Source of the DNA: Pleomorphovibrio marinus
Lineage (GTDB): Bacteria > Bacteroidota > Bacteroidia > Cytophagales > Cyclobacteriaceae
Direction of reading: 5' to 3'
Assembly (NCBI RefSeq): GCF_003347495.1
Contig: NZ_QCXY01000002.1
Span: 496,001 to 560,000, forward strand
DNA: 64,000 nucleotides
Shown: piece after piece, positions 51,205-60,785 of the stretch
Layout of the letters: each line of letters opens with the position of its first letter
Position numbering within the stretch: the stretch's first letter is position 1
Translations under genes and position numbers: made by a program
Notes under the pieces: generated by a model
Told to the model about the DNA's origin: nothing
Databases searched by the model: none
What the model saw: the letters and a program-made list of their open reading frames with translations, nothing else

Positions 51205-52494
51205 TTAATACATGATGATAGTGGCAAAAGAGGCTTGGAAAGCATGGGGTATATAAAAGGAAGCATTCAAATCCCCTGGTTCGTAAAGGGTCCCACTAAT
51301 GGTTCCCGAAATATTTCCACCCACCTCATTACTGCTTTCGGTAATCTGAATGCTTCCATTATAATAGGGTTCCGATTTTTCATTGAAGGCGATACTTGTA
51401 AATCCATGGTAATTATTCAAGGATTCCACACCTACACCACCTTTTACCAATAAAGAAAAGGGATAAGAACCCAATCCGGAAAAACCAGGAATATCAAAGC
51501 CCATGGCAGAATCAATTCCTGAGGATGAGGTTTTGCCCATATGGATGTGCAGCACGTTTCCATCCCTTCCTACAAAGGTTTCAGCATTCGTGAATGAAAA
51601 AGAACCTACACTGTAAGAGTTATTGTTAAGGATAGTTATTTGAGAGAGCAGTAGAAATTTTCCTTTGCCCAGGTTCAACTCAGCTGACACGGACACGGTT
51701 TCCCCATCGGGCACCGCCACGGGTGCAGTGTATCGTACCTTCGATCGGTTATCGTTTACCGGTACCAATGTTCCCTTCTCGTAATTGGTAAAACTTACTT
51801 TTCCGTCAATGAGCCATTCTTTTATCAGACGCCCTTCTATGAGACTGGGAGGAGCAAGCGGAGCCAATAAGTCTCTGTATTTGGGATTGTCCTTTAGGCT
51901 GAGTTCGTATTCATAACCCACCACTTCCATATTGAAGGATTGGGATACGCTCAGGGCTTTTTGTCCCGGCTTAATCATGGCGGAAGCAAAAAAGGACCAT
52001 CTGCTGAAATGGGGGAGTTTTGCAATAATGGTTTTATTGGCTTTGTCTACTGTTAAATTCCTTGAGGATTGCCAAATATTCTTTTCGTCCTGAAAGGCAA
52101 TCTGGATCCATTCAGGACTTGATCCTGAGAGTTCCTCCTCGGTATAGTGAAAATGCAATTCAACTGGTTTTTGAAAGCTAGTCCCATCAGGTCCGAAATC
52201 AAATGCTGTACCCACTGCCAAATCCAAGGTATGGGATATGGGTTGTATGCTTATTGGGGTTTCGGAAGTTAAGGCCCCTTGAGGGAATACGAGTTTATGT
52301 TTTCCGTTTTCCCAACTAATGGTTCCTCCTCCCGGGCCTATTACCTGGGAAATAGGTTCTCCTATGGGTGTGCCTATTCCTGTGGGTACCCCTACTGGAG
52401 GAGGGGTGCTGGGGGTTGGAAATTTGTTATCGATGTTTTCAATGCATGCCTGGCAGAACAAGAATGCCAGCAATAAAAGCGATGTGGTTTTCAT
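51205..52494 (-). CDS. ZU5-type lipoprotein, otherwise unknown
   Basis: 429 residues with a lipoprotein signal (LLLAFLFCQAC, acylated Cys17) and a Pro/Gly-rich linker. Around residues 53-105 the pattern GPGGGTISWENGKHKLVFPQ GALTSETPISIQPI resembles the ZU5 fold (G-G-x-hydrophobic...PxGAL). Beyond it, repeated beta-rich segments without a family I recognise (for example TIIAKLPHFSRWSFFASAM). Surface-exposed adhesive role is possible. Its upstream and downstream neighbours are separated by more than 100 bases; no promoter is obvious. Confidence 0.6.
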   Translation of the reverse strand: MKTTSLLLLAFLFCQACIENIDNKFPTPSTPPPVGVPTGIGTPIGEPISQVIGPGGGTISWENGKHKLVFPQGALTSETPISIQPISHTLDLAVGTAFDFGPDGTSFQKPVELHFHYTEEELSGSSPEWIQIAFQDEKNIWQSSRNLTVDKANKTIIAKLPHFSRWSFFASAMIKPGQKALSVSQSFNMEVVGYEYELSLKDNPKYRDLLAPLAPPSLIEGRLIKEWLIDGKVSFTNYEKGTLVPVNDNRSKVRYTAPVAVPDGETVSVSAELNLGKGKFLLLSQITILNNNSYSVGSFSFTNAETFVGRDGNVLHIHMGKTSSSGIDSAMGFDIPGFSGLGSYPFSLLVKGGVGVESLNNYHGFTSIAFNEKSEPYYNGSIQITESSNEVGGNISGTISGTLYEPGDLNASFYIPHAFQASFATIIMY

Positions 52495-52616
52495 AGAATG
52501 AGAATTTTTCAGGCGTTCAAGCCCGGGTTAACGAAAAGGATTTGATTCAATTACCAGATTGAATCCTACACCTGATCGTTGCTCCTCTCCTTAAAAACCA
52601 CCCATTTATGTAGGCC

Positions 52617-53054
52617 TCATTCAAATATCATTTCCAAAATTGGGAAAGGGTTTCCTGCCGCATCCAATGGATTTCTCTTTATGACCTTAAAACCTATTTT
52701 TTTGTAAAAGCCCACCGCCTGGCCATTTTGCTCATTCACATCTACCCTTCGGATATTCTTGGTTGATAAGGCAAACTCGGTAAGGGCCTTGCCTACACCA
52801 CTGCCCCTGAAATCAGGGTGGATAAACAGCATTTCGATTTTGTTTTTGGAAAGCCCTAAAAAGCCTAACCTCCTGCCATTTAAATCGAAATAGGAATAAA
52901 TTTCCACCTTAGCAAATAAGTTTCCCCTTACTATAATTTGTTTGATATCCTGTATCTTTTCAGGTGACAAAAAATGATGGGTTGCTTTTACAGAGGCCTC
53001 CCAAATACTCAAAATTTCAGGAAATTCTTCAGTTAGGTTGCTGGATTTGATCAT
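52617..53054 (-). CDS. GNAT family N-acetyltransferase
   Basis: 145 residues with a full GNAT fold: the strand LGFLGLSKNKIEMLFIHPDF leads into the acyl-CoA loop RGSGVGKALTEFAL (about 88-101), and the C-terminal NEQNGQAVGFYKKIGFKVIK is typical. Substrate unknown; small acetyltransferases of this size modify amino groups on metabolites or proteins. It lies between the ZU5 lipoprotein and the response regulator gene and may be separate from both. Distinct from the arginine-cluster GNAT by length and by lacking cysteines. Confidence 0.85.
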   Translation of the reverse strand: MIKSSNLTEEFPEILSIWEASVKATHHFLSPEKIQDIKQIIVRGNLFAKVEIYSYFDLNGRRLGFLGLSKNKIEMLFIHPDFRGSGVGKALTEFALSTKNIRRVDVNEQNGQAVGFYKKIGFKVIKRNPLDAAGNPFPILEMIFE

Positions 53055-53122
53055 TCAGTTTTTTTCTGTAAATAAAATACATAGAAATGGGTAAATCCAA
53101 CCTCTTATGGAAAATATCTGTT

Positions 53123-53755
53123 CTATACTATCCTGTCCCGGAAGGCTTTTGCTACCGCTTCAGACTTGCTGTTGACATGGAGTTTCTCGTAGATTTTCTT
53201 GATATGACTTCTTACCGTGTCCATGGCAATAAACATCTCAGCTGCTATCATCTTGTAGGAATAGCCCTTTACCAAAAACTGTAACACCTGTTTTTCCCTT
53301 TCTGAAAGGTGATAGTTGTTGTCTCCCGGAATAGGTATTAAAGAAAACATCTTCAGTACCTGGGCAGCTACCGATGCTGTCATGGGTGCTCCACCGGTTG
53401 CCGCTTCCTGTATGTATTCCAGGAGTTTAGCTGGAGGTGTCTTTTTTAGGATATACCCGTTAGCCCCACTTTGAAGTGCCTCAAATATGTTTTTGTTGTC
53501 ATCAAACACCGTAAGCATCAGGATGCTCACCTCGGTGTTTTGCTGCCGCACTATTTTGAGCCCCTCCAGCCCGTTCACTCCCGGCATATCTATGTCCATC
53601 AGGATCACATCAGGCTTGTAGGAACCTACCTCATAGGCGATGTTTGAGCAGTTTTTAAAGGAGGCCAATACCCGAAATCCCTCACTGCCATCTATCAACA
53701 TGCTGAGGCCTTCCCGTAGCTGTGGGTTGTCCTCGTAAATCAAAACTTTAATCAT
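53123..53755 (-). CDS. LuxR/NarL-type response regulator
   Basis: 210 residues: receiver domain (1-120) with acidic pocket Glu8-Asp9, phosphoacceptor Asp54 in ILMDIDMPG, Thr in MLTVFDD and Lys in GYILKKTP; then a linker and a LuxR-type helix-turn-helix (about 147-205, LSEREKQVLQFLVKGYSYKM and IAMDTVRSHIKKIYEKLHVN). It pairs with the sensor kinase transcribed just upstream (138 bases away). It has its own good promoter in that gap, so it can be made apart from the kinase. Targets unknown; the palindromes upstream of neighbouring genes are candidates. Confidence 0.93.
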   Translation of the reverse strand: MIKVLIYEDNPQLREGLSMLIDGSEGFRVLASFKNCSNIAYEVGSYKPDVILMDIDMPGVNGLEGLKIVRQQNTEVSILMLTVFDDNKNIFEALQSGANGYILKKTPPAKLLEYIQEAATGGAPMTASVAAQVLKMFSLIPIPGDNNYHLSEREKQVLQFLVKGYSYKMIAAEMFIAMDTVRSHIKKIYEKLHVNSKSEAVAKAFRDRIV

Positions 53756-53774
53756 GCTTTCTCTATTTTTACCC

Positions 53775-53805
53775 CAAATTTACCTGCCTATACCTGCTGC
53801 TTCAA
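53775..53805 (-). promoter_or_regulatory. Promoter of the response-regulator gene
   Basis: Minus strand TTG (53803-53805), 20 bases, TAAATTTG (53775-53782), an exact match to the Bacteroidota consensus, 19 bases before the ATG. Confidence 0.7.
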
Positions 53806-53893
53806 TCGCATATATGGGTTACTTTAATCGGATAATGCTTTTGTTATGCTCTTGGTGTTGGTTTCTTTCTGATTTTTAAACACCAAGGCTCAA

Positions 53894-56800
53894 TTACGGC
53901 AATGGTATGTTCAATATCACCTGTGTCCCTTCGCCTAACTTTGAACATACCCTGAGCTTACCCCCCATTTTCTCTGCCCTTTTCTGCATGTTGTTTAGGC
54001 CATTTCCTTCGTCCGCATTTTTTGGGTTAAAGCCTTTTCCATAGTCTTGGACGAGCATTTGAAGCATTTTCTTCTTTATCGAAAACTGGATGAATGCGCT
54101 ACTACACTGTGCATATTTTGCCAGGTTGTTAACCGCTTCCTTGTAGATCAAAAACAAGTCTCTACGTGCTTCCATAGGGATTTTGACCTGGTAGATTTTT
54201 TCCTCAACTTCAAACTTGAAGTCGATGTCTTTGGCTTCCAATACGGAATTGGCAAACTCCCTCATACGGGCTACTACCTTTTCCATGCTGTCATTTTGGG
54301 GCTTGATACTCCATACAATATCGTCCATGGCCTCCATCATCCTTTGGCTGTTTTCGGATATTTTGGAAAGATATTCACTAGTCTTTACCGGGTCGGTGTG
54401 CAGTTTGGTCTTGGCCATACTGCTGAGGATGTTGATGGTGCTGAGGGTAGATCCCATGTCATCATGAAGGTCCCGGGCCACTCGGTTTCTGACTTTCATT
54501 ACCGCAAGAATCCTGTTGAGATTAAGCCGGAAAAAAGTGTAAACTATGCCGATGCCCATCGATCCCAAAACCAGCCTGAACCACCAGGTTTCATAGAATG
54601 GGGGCGTTACCCTGAAATAAAAAGTCCCTATGGCAGAAGAAACACGTTCCTCGTTTTCGCTTTTGAATTCCAACATGTAGTCTCCAGGTGGTAGCAGGGA
54701 ATAAACTGCCATGTTACTGCTGCCACTTCCCCTCCAGTCCTTATCTATCCCCGAAAGTCTGTGGGAATATTTGAGTTTGTCCTGATAGGTATAGTTCAAG
54801 GTACTGAAGTAGAAGGTAAAGGCATTTTGGTCGTGTCGGAAGGTTCTTTTTTTCTCCGTCGTCAGGGAATCGACAAAAATCGCCTGGTCAAAGAGCTTTA
54901 TAGAGGTCAGAGTAGGACGTTCTGGTTTCAGGCTATGGTTAAAATGTACGGGGTTAAACCGCACCATGGAGTTGTAACCCAAAAAAAGAATTTTTCCGTT
55001 TGCACACTTTATGCCTGAAGTACCATCTAATTCTGCCTGTCCAAAACCGTCTTTCTCGCCATATTTGGTAAAGGAGTTTTGAAAATAATTGTATCTGCAG
55101 ATGCCATTGGGAGTGCAGACCCAAAGGAAGGCGTCGCTATCGGGAACTATGGCATTTATACCATTACTGACAAGTCCCTCGGAATAAGAAAGGGTGCGTA
55201 TTTCACCACTTTTCTCATTGAAGGTGTGCAGAAGTTCATGCCCGAAGAAAAAGATGCTGTCATTGAGCTGAGCCATTTTGGTGATGGCACTGTTTCTGAA
55301 CACGCTTTTTCCCAGGTGGAGGAGAACCTCCCCGGAAGTCAAGTCCAAACAGTAAGCACCGTCATGGGAAGAACCTACCCAGAGACGGTCTTTGGAGTCC
55401 ACCATGTTAATAAAGGTGTAACCGTTAAACGCCCTCACTTTTTCAAAGGAATCATTGAGCAGTGGACTTCCTTTCTTGTATTTTAAAAGGTCACCTCTTT
55501 GTGTGGAAAACCAAATATTGCCTTCTCCGTCTTGCACAATGCTTCGAATGGTGGATTTACCAAATATGGGAAAGTTGAAATTGTGAGTTTCCAAAGTCTC
55601 TGGGTCTATCCATTGAAGCCAACCAGCCTGATTGCCTACCCAAACCTTTCCAGTAAGCTTATCCTGGCATAAAGTCCAAGTCTGTCGGATCTCTATCTTT
55701 GGGGCAGGTGGGCGGTAAATAGGGTCAGAAGGACGGGCTTTCAATTTTTCATCCAATATATGTATCCCTGTTCCCCAATCTGCAATCCAAAACTGAGTTT
55801 GCCTTTTATTAGGAAGGAAGATTTCCCTCACGGCATTAAAGGAATAGGAAATTTCCCGCTTGGGGGCGAAATAGTAATCCACCTCCATAGAAGTGTGAGT
55901 AAAGTGGTATAAACCCTCATCGGTAGCGATCCAAAGTGCTCCTTCCCTGTCTTCATACACCTGAAAAATTTCACTGTAATTGAAATATTCAAATCGGAAA
56001 AGGTCAAATTTATTGCCTTCCGAGTCAAATTTGTAGAGTCCATTTACCCCATATTTCCAAAGTTCATCCCGCTTGCTTTCCAGGGTGTGGCGGATTTCCC
56101 TGTAATCTAAATTTTTGTGGTTCAGGGAAGTAGCATCATCGGTGTATTTCCCAAGGGTTTCATTATAAGATGCAAACAACTGATCAAAAGGACTCCAGTA
56201 GCTGATCCAGTGTTTCCTGTCTTTGTCAATATGGTAACTGGTGACTATCTTAAATTCTTCCTGGTCAATAAAGGGATAGGAAGCGGGATTATGGCCCCTG
56301 TACGAGAGCTTATCCGACTTAGGGTCATAGACTGCCATACCTTCCTCACAGGCAATCCAGTAAAAACCGGTTTTGGTATCCTCAAACAACCTATTAACCC
56401 GATAATTTTGAGGCACCCGGACAGGAATCTCTTGATCCGTAAAGACCCCTTTGCTTTGGTTATACCAAAGTATTTTCTGGCGAACCAGTATTATAAAAAT
56501 ATTGCCATAGCTGTCTTGGTAGAGCAATTCCCCTTTGGAGCGGTTTTCGTCCTTTTCAAATGGGATTTCCCTGAAACTCTGGTCCGCAGGGTTATATATT
56601 CCATAATGGCTTCCGTAATTTATCCACATGTTCCCCTCTTTGTCCTCCATAATGAGTTTTACGGGCATAGCGGGTACTATTTCAGGCTTTTGAATGCTGA
56701 AGTACATAAAACTGTTGCCATCGTAACGCTGGAGGCCATTGGAGGTGCCTATCCACATAAAACCCTTTTTATCCTGCCAAAGGGACAGCACATGGTTGGA

Positions 56801-56905
56801 GGCAAGGCCATTTTTGACACCTAGGTGATTGAAAAATGGGTTGCTATTGGCCAGGATTTCCTGGCTTAACCATAAAAAAAGGAATATGGCCAATAGTCGC
56901 TTCAT
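53894..56905 (-). CDS. Sensor histidine kinase with two-component-regulator propeller and Y_Y_Y domain
   Basis: 1003 residues from ATG 56905 (MKRLLAIFLFLWLSQEILA, a signal peptide); an ATG nine bases up is also possible. The large periplasmic part (about 30-690) has repeated propeller motifs (GFMWIGTSNGLQRYDG, GALWIATDEGLYHF), then a Y_Y_Y beta-sandwich (about 690-755, YSHRLSGIDKDWRG). One membrane helix (about 765-785) precedes a HisKA_3 dimerisation helix with phosphorylated His near 810 (NRVARDLHDDMGSTLS) and an HATPase domain with NNLAKYA and GKGFNP...GLNNM. This design is common in Bacteroidota and often senses carbohydrates, but the signal here is unknown. A palindromic site lies 55 bases upstream of the start. 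Confidence 0.92.
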   Translation of the reverse strand: MKRLLAIFLFLWLSQEILANSNPFFNHLGVKNGLASNHVLSLWQDKKGFMWIGTSNGLQRYDGNSFMYFSIQKPEIVPAMPVKLIMEDKEGNMWINYGSHYGIYNPADQSFREIPFEKDENRSKGELLYQDSYGNIFIILVRQKILWYNQSKGVFTDQEIPVRVPQNYRVNRLFEDTKTGFYWIACEEGMAVYDPKSDKLSYRGHNPASYPFIDQEEFKIVTSYHIDKDRKHWISYWSPFDQLFASYNETLGKYTDDATSLNHKNLDYREIRHTLESKRDELWKYGVNGLYKFDSEGNKFDLFRFEYFNYSEIFQVYEDREGALWIATDEGLYHFTHTSMEVDYYFAPKREISYSFNAVREIFLPNKRQTQFWIADWGTGIHILDEKLKARPSDPIYRPPAPKIEIRQTWTLCQDKLTGKVWVGNQAGWLQWIDPETLETHNFNFPIFGKSTIRSIVQDGEGNIWFSTQRGDLLKYKKGSPLLNDSFEKVRAFNGYTFINMVDSKDRLWVGSSHDGAYCLDLTSGEVLLHLGKSVFRNSAITKMAQLNDSIFFFGHELLHTFNEKSGEIRTLSYSEGLVSNGINAIVPDSDAFLWVCTPNGICRYNYFQNSFTKYGEKDGFGQAELDGTSGIKCANGKILFLGYNSMVRFNPVHFNHSLKPERPTLTSIKLFDQAIFVDSLTTEKKRTFRHDQNAFTFYFSTLNYTYQDKLKYSHRLSGIDKDWRGSGSSNMAVYSLLPPGDYMLEFKSENEERVSSAIGTFYFRVTPPFYETWWFRLVLGSMGIGIVYTFFRLNLNRILAVMKVRNRVARDLHDDMGSTLSTINILSSMAKTKLHTDPVKTSEYLSKISENSQRMMEAMDDIVWSIKPQNDSMEKVVARMREFANSVLEAKDIDFKFEVEEKIYQVKIPMEARRDLFLIYKEAVNNLAKYAQCSSAFIQFSIKKKMLQMLVQDYGKGFNPKNADEGNGLNNMQKRAEKMGGKLRVCSKLGEGTQVILNIPLP

Positions 56906-56960
56906 GTCGGGCAACTAAGATACGCAATGCAAGGAATATTGTTGGCTTCCCATACATAAA

Positions 56961-56976
56961 TCACATAAATATGTGA
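56961..56976 (-). promoter_or_regulatory. Palindromic site upstream of the sensor kinase gene
   Basis: TCACATAAATATGTGA, a perfect 16-base palindrome, 55 bases before the kinase ATG (54 for the Bor-like gene). It is the clearest of the four related sites. Confidence 0.6.
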
Positions 56977-56994
56977 ACGGTGAAATGAACCATA

Positions 56995-58119
56995 TCAATA
57001 ATAAAAGAATTTTGTCAGCTCCTGGCCAATGGGCCCACGTAGCGTTCTTTGGGTCACCAGTCCATTACTATTTATGGCGTAATCCATAAAGTACGTGTAG
57101 GTCTGCCCTTGTTCTTCAACAATGGTTTTTCCAGCTAGTTTGGGCTGGTAGATCAAGCCTGGAATTCCGTTATAATAGGGTAGGGGATTGTCATTAAGGG
57201 TATATTCCGAATAGGAGATCCGTTGTATCATCTCCACTTCTACGGGAGAATTGAAGACAAAATGGGCTATGCTTTTCACATTACCATTTGAAAAGTAGCT
57301 GAATTCCCTGTATCCCTTCAGTTCCTCATTGCCATTATGCAATCTCTTTCTGTAGGCAATGTATGCCAAAGAACCATTTTCATCAAAGACATAGGTTTCA
57401 TATTCCAGATCATCGGTATATGCATGCCTTTCCTTTTTGACCAGTAAGTCACCTTCGTAAAACAATTTTTGAGTTTCATTTTCGGGTAAGGAATAGATTT
57501 GCTGAAGCTGTCCCCCTTCATTGAACAAATAAGCTCTTTGACCGGATTGTGCTTGATTTTTATTGTTAGTCCAAGACACACTCAGTAAGTTTCCCGAAGG
57601 ATGATAGGTAAATTCCTGTTTGTAATAGCCGGTACTTCCCTCCGTTTCGTAGGCTTTCAGCATCCCGGAAAGTTCATCGTCCAGTACCATCAGCTCATAA
57701 AATGCCATGCTCCCTTTAATCAGCTTGGAACTAAGGTCATCAATTTGAAACTGGACTTCTTGATGTCCCCTTATTAATTCGTCATTAACAGGAAAAATCC
57801 TGAAACTGATTTCAGTGCTCCCCTTGCTCACTGGGAGTTTAATTACCCCTTCAGAGGAAATTTCAGGAGAAGTACGGATCGGGTTGAAATCTTCACGGTT
57901 GATTTGTTTGATGCTAACCTCCCCGTTTTCCACGGCAGCCACGCTGAGGTGAAGCCTAACTGTGATTCCCTCGGTATTGTTTTCCTCCAAAATCCCAGAT
58001 GGGGTACTGAAGTTCACTGTGGCTATTTTTTCAATGGGGAGGATTTCTGGCGGCTCACATCCAATCAAAATATAGAATAGGAAAATAAGTACCTCAATGG
58101 ATAATAATGCTTTCTTCAT
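56995..58119 (-). CDS. Lipoprotein with Calx-beta-like and YD-type repeat regions
   Basis: 374 residues from ATG 58119, chosen because it gives a lipoprotein signal (LLSIEVLIFLFYILIGC, acylated Cys22); the frame is open for 37 further codons upstream without signs of coding. Residues about 35-160 look like a Calx-beta type repeat (VNFSTPSGILEENNTEGITV, VKGSTEISFRIFPVNDELIR). Residues about 170-350 hold weak YD/RHS-like units (YHPSGNLLSVSW, YVFDENGSLAYIAYRKRL). I recognise no function. It lies between the sensor kinase and the DUF5602-like gene. Confidence 0.55.
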   Translation of the reverse strand: MKKALLSIEVLIFLFYILIGCEPPEILPIEKIATVNFSTPSGILEENNTEGITVRLHLSVAAVENGEVSIKQINREDFNPIRTSPEISSEGVIKLPVSKGSTEISFRIFPVNDELIRGHQEVQFQIDDLSSKLIKGSMAFYELMVLDDELSGMLKAYETEGSTGYYKQEFTYHPSGNLLSVSWTNNKNQAQSGQRAYLFNEGGQLQQIYSLPENETQKLFYEGDLLVKKERHAYTDDLEYETYVFDENGSLAYIAYRKRLHNGNEELKGYREFSYFSNGNVKSIAHFVFNSPVEVEMIQRISYSEYTLNDNPLPYYNGIPGLIYQPKLAGKTIVEEQGQTYTYFMDYAINSNGLVTQRTLRGPIGQELTKFFYY

Positions 58120-58262
58120 TATACTAGATGTTGTTTTGTGAATGATGGTGTTTAGGGTCCTAAGGTTGCCTAAATCGAAATAAAATCTTCTCACCTTAGC
58201 CAATCGGCATGTGAGAAGACCTTGCTTCAATCCATGATAAGGGAACCAGAAACCCCAATTCT

Positions 58263-59081
58263 TTACTCAGCTCTCCTTAATTCAAAATCAGTAAGGTAGA
58301 TTAAATACTCCTTCTTACTCATGTCATAACCCACATGGTATTTTTTTGGATAGTAGGCATCGACTTCTACCGCTTCAGGCTGAGGAAACTCTTCCGAAAG
58401 GTTAGGCTTGCTCTTGATATAGTCCAGCGTGATCATCGGCTCCAAAAATGCCACCTTTCCTTTGGAAGTTCCATAAATTAAGGTCTTGGTAAAGGTTTCG
58501 CCGTGCAACTCAGGACTCATTGGATTCAACCAGTGTACCCCCATTTTGGGTGCCCTTCCGGGCAATTGAACGTAATTTTCAGGAAGGTATTTGGCTAGCG
58601 GGATTTCGAGATCCATCTGGTCAGGAGCCAAACCGGAAATCTGTTGCCTTTCTTCTTCCGAAATAGTGTAAAAGTGGAAATCAAAATGGGGTAGATCATA
58701 AACCCCTTGAGGTTCATGACCTTCTGGTTCCCAATTCACTACAATATTCTTGTAGGGAGTTGTTTCGGCTTTTTTGTGAAGCTTCAGTACAAACTCATTG
58801 GATGAATGATGTACATGGGAGCCGGAAGGGAGGTTCTCCATTGATTTCTCACTCATCTTTATCCCTAGTGCAGTGGGAATGCGAGATTTGTTGTAAGTGA
58901 TAAAGGACTGGATTCTTCCATTCCCCAGTTGTACGACTGGCCCTAAGTAGGTGATAAAATCCTTGGAAGATTCTCTATCAACCAATGTGTCTTGTTTTTC
59001 AAAGAGTTCACAGGAACTCAGGATCAGCACCAGTAGGAATGCGGCAACCCATCCCATGCTGTAATTTGTCAGTTTGTTCAT
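58263..59081 (-). CDS. DUF5602/TTHB210-like lipoprotein (tentative)
   Basis: 272 residues with a lipoprotein signal (FLLVLILSSC, acylated Cys24). It has VHHSSNEFVLKLHKK, then GVYDLPHFDFHFYTISEEER and VPG-like/GVHWLNPMSPELHGETFTKT, a His-rich pattern I associate with the TTHB210-like DUF5602 family. His residues in FDFHFY and GVHW suggest a metal site. Role unknown. It may be co-transcribed with the DUF4345 gene upstream (75 bases) and apbE. Confidence 0.55.
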   Translation of the reverse strand: MNKLTNYSMGWVAAFLLVLILSSCELFEKQDTLVDRESSKDFITYLGPVVQLGNGRIQSFITYNKSRIPTALGIKMSEKSMENLPSGSHVHHSSNEFVLKLHKKAETTPYKNIVVNWEPEGHEPQGVYDLPHFDFHFYTISEEERQQISGLAPDQMDLEIPLAKYLPENYVQLPGRAPKMGVHWLNPMSPELHGETFTKTLIYGTSKGKVAFLEPMITLDYIKSKPNLSEEFPQPEAVEVDAYYPKKYHVGYDMSKKEYLIYLTDFELRRAE

Positions 59082-59156
59082 AAAAGGGTTTGTTTAGTTT
59101 GTTTACTTTTTTTTCATTAATATTTGATTTTAAAGGGTTTGCAGCAATTTAATCCA

Positions 59157-59582
59157 TCAGGATCCTGAGAGGATAGCTTGTTTTTTTTGCAGACCAATGC
59201 TGGTCAAAAGGCCGGCGCCCAGCAAAAACAGGATAGCTTCTATGAGTAACCATTGGGAACCGAAATTTCCCAGGAGTCCTTCCATCAAAATCGTCATAAC
59301 CCTGCTTATGGCATAGCATCCCCAAAACACCACTAAAAAGCCTAGGGCCCAGTTTGGTTTTTGGAATAGTAGATAGACTAGCGAAAAGCAGATTGAGAGA
59401 CCTACTCCTCCATATACCCCTCGGATGGAGCTGATCGCATCGGTGTTGCCTAGGTTTATATGGACCATATCCATGATCTTCTGTGGGGCAATCATGGCGA
59501 GCAGGCTCACATAGAGCAGCGATAGTAAGGAAAGCATGGTATAACCCTTAGCTGCTTTATCCAGAATTTTAGTTGTATTCAT
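59157..59582 (-). CDS. DUF4345 family membrane protein
   Basis: 141 residues from ATG 59582 (MNTTKILDKAAKG); an ATG nine codons up, 59609, is less likely since it would nearly abut apbE. Four membrane helices (about 14-34, 54-72, 80-97, 112-132). The pattern SSIRGVYGGVGLSICFSLVY and GCYAISRVMTILMEG matches DUF4345. Function unknown. The gene is 31 bases downstream of apbE and most likely in one transcript with it. Confidence 0.75.
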   Translation of the reverse strand: MNTTKILDKAAKGYTMLSLLSLLYVSLLAMIAPQKIMDMVHINLGNTDAISSIRGVYGGVGLSICFSLVYLLFQKPNWALGFLVVFWGCYAISRVMTILMEGLLGNFGSQWLLIEAILFLLGAGLLTSIGLQKKQAILSGS

Positions 59583-59613
59583 GAGTTGTTCTATTTTTGG
59601 TATGTACATTTTT

Positions 59614-60612
59614 TTACTTGTAAAATCCTGAGGAAGTCCAGTATTTCAGTACTCCCTCTTCGTCGTAAATGATCACCCCTTCTACCCCTTTCTGCATTTC
59701 AATCAACCCTTTGGTTGTTTCCAAATCCTGTATCATCGCTATGGTGGCCAAGGCATCTGCTTCCAGTGCCGAAGTGGAAAGGATATGGGTAGAAAGGATA
59801 CCGTTTTTTAAAGGGTAGCCTGTTTTAGGGTCTATAAGGTGCGAATGTTTGTTTCCCTTATCATCCAGGTAAAATTTCTCAAAACTTCCCGAAGTGGAAT
59901 AGCAGCGGTTTAGTACAGAAAAATTCCCTTTACCAGAGAGTGAAGCCAGGAGTTCTTCCGGTATGTTCAGCAGAAAATTGGTGGTTTGTTTAGGGTTGTT
60001 TTTCCCAAATACACAGCCATCTAGGCCAAATTCTATATGGAAACTGTTTACCCCCTTTGATCGCAGAAAATTACCCAAGAGATCAATGAGGTAGCCTTTA
60101 TCCAAATAATTAAGATCTATGCTGCTGCCTTTGTGAAGGGCTTTTAAAGTTCCGTCCTCCACACTAATATTTTCTGTGGAAACAAGGGCTTTAAGGGAAT
60201 CCACCATTGCTTTGCTCATTTGGTTTCTTCTGGAGAAGTCCCTTCCCCAGGCCTCTATCAGCGGAAGCATACCATGGCTTACCAAGCCTCCCGAAAACTG
60301 TTGGTAATGGTTAGAAACCTCCAACATCTTTTCCAAATGCGGAGAGTAATTTTCCAAGATCCCGTTTCGGTTAAACCGGGAGACTTCAGCATCTGGTCTT
60401 TGTAGATTGACCACTTTGTCCAAGCTGTAAATGATGGAATCCAGGGGTTTTTCCCACTGGGGATCACCTGTGTATTGAAGGGAAAAAGCCACACCCAAGG
60501 CCTTGCCTTCCATATACACAGTGGAGGAATTATTCCTGTACTGCTGCCAAAACACAAGGAGCAGGACTAGCAGGGCCAAGGATAGGGGGATTATGACAGA
60601 TTTACTTTTCAT
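59614..60612 (-). CDS. apbE: FAD:protein FMN transferase (ApbE)
   Basis: 332 residues. An N-terminal membrane segment (about 6-24) exports it to the periplasm, where ApbE attaches FMN from FAD to a Ser/Thr of target flavoproteins. Landmarks: VVNLQRPDAEVSRFN (about 68-82), SIDLNYLDKGYLIDLL (about 168-183), the HLIDPKTGYP motif (about 262) and TSALEADALATIA (about 284-296) with the metal-binding Asp. Typical targets (Rnf/Nqr, NosR) are not in the window. It heads a row with DUF4345 and the two lipoproteins, and a palindromic site lies 173 bases upstream. Confidence 0.92.
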   Translation of the reverse strand: MKSKSVIIPLSLALLVLLLVFWQQYRNNSSTVYMEGKALGVAFSLQYTGDPQWEKPLDSIIYSLDKVVNLQRPDAEVSRFNRNGILENYSPHLEKMLEVSNHYQQFSGGLVSHGMLPLIEAWGRDFSRRNQMSKAMVDSLKALVSTENISVEDGTLKALHKGSSIDLNYLDKGYLIDLLGNFLRSKGVNSFHIEFGLDGCVFGKNNPKQTTNFLLNIPEELLASLSGKGNFSVLNRCYSTSGSFEKFYLDDKGNKHSHLIDPKTGYPLKNGILSTHILSTSALEADALATIAMIQDLETTKGLIEMQKGVEGVIIYDEEGVLKYWTSSGFYK

Positions 60613-60785
60613 CGTTCGTTCGAATGATCAACAGTGGAATGTCCGGCCGCTCAGTTATGGCTATAGGTATCATGACTGACGGTTGCTATTAGGGTGGGTA
60701 TTTTTCTTAGCATTGTGATTGATTTTCTGGGTAGATGGAATTTTCACGTGTTGGGTTGTACGGTTATTTTGTAAAGGCACATAAA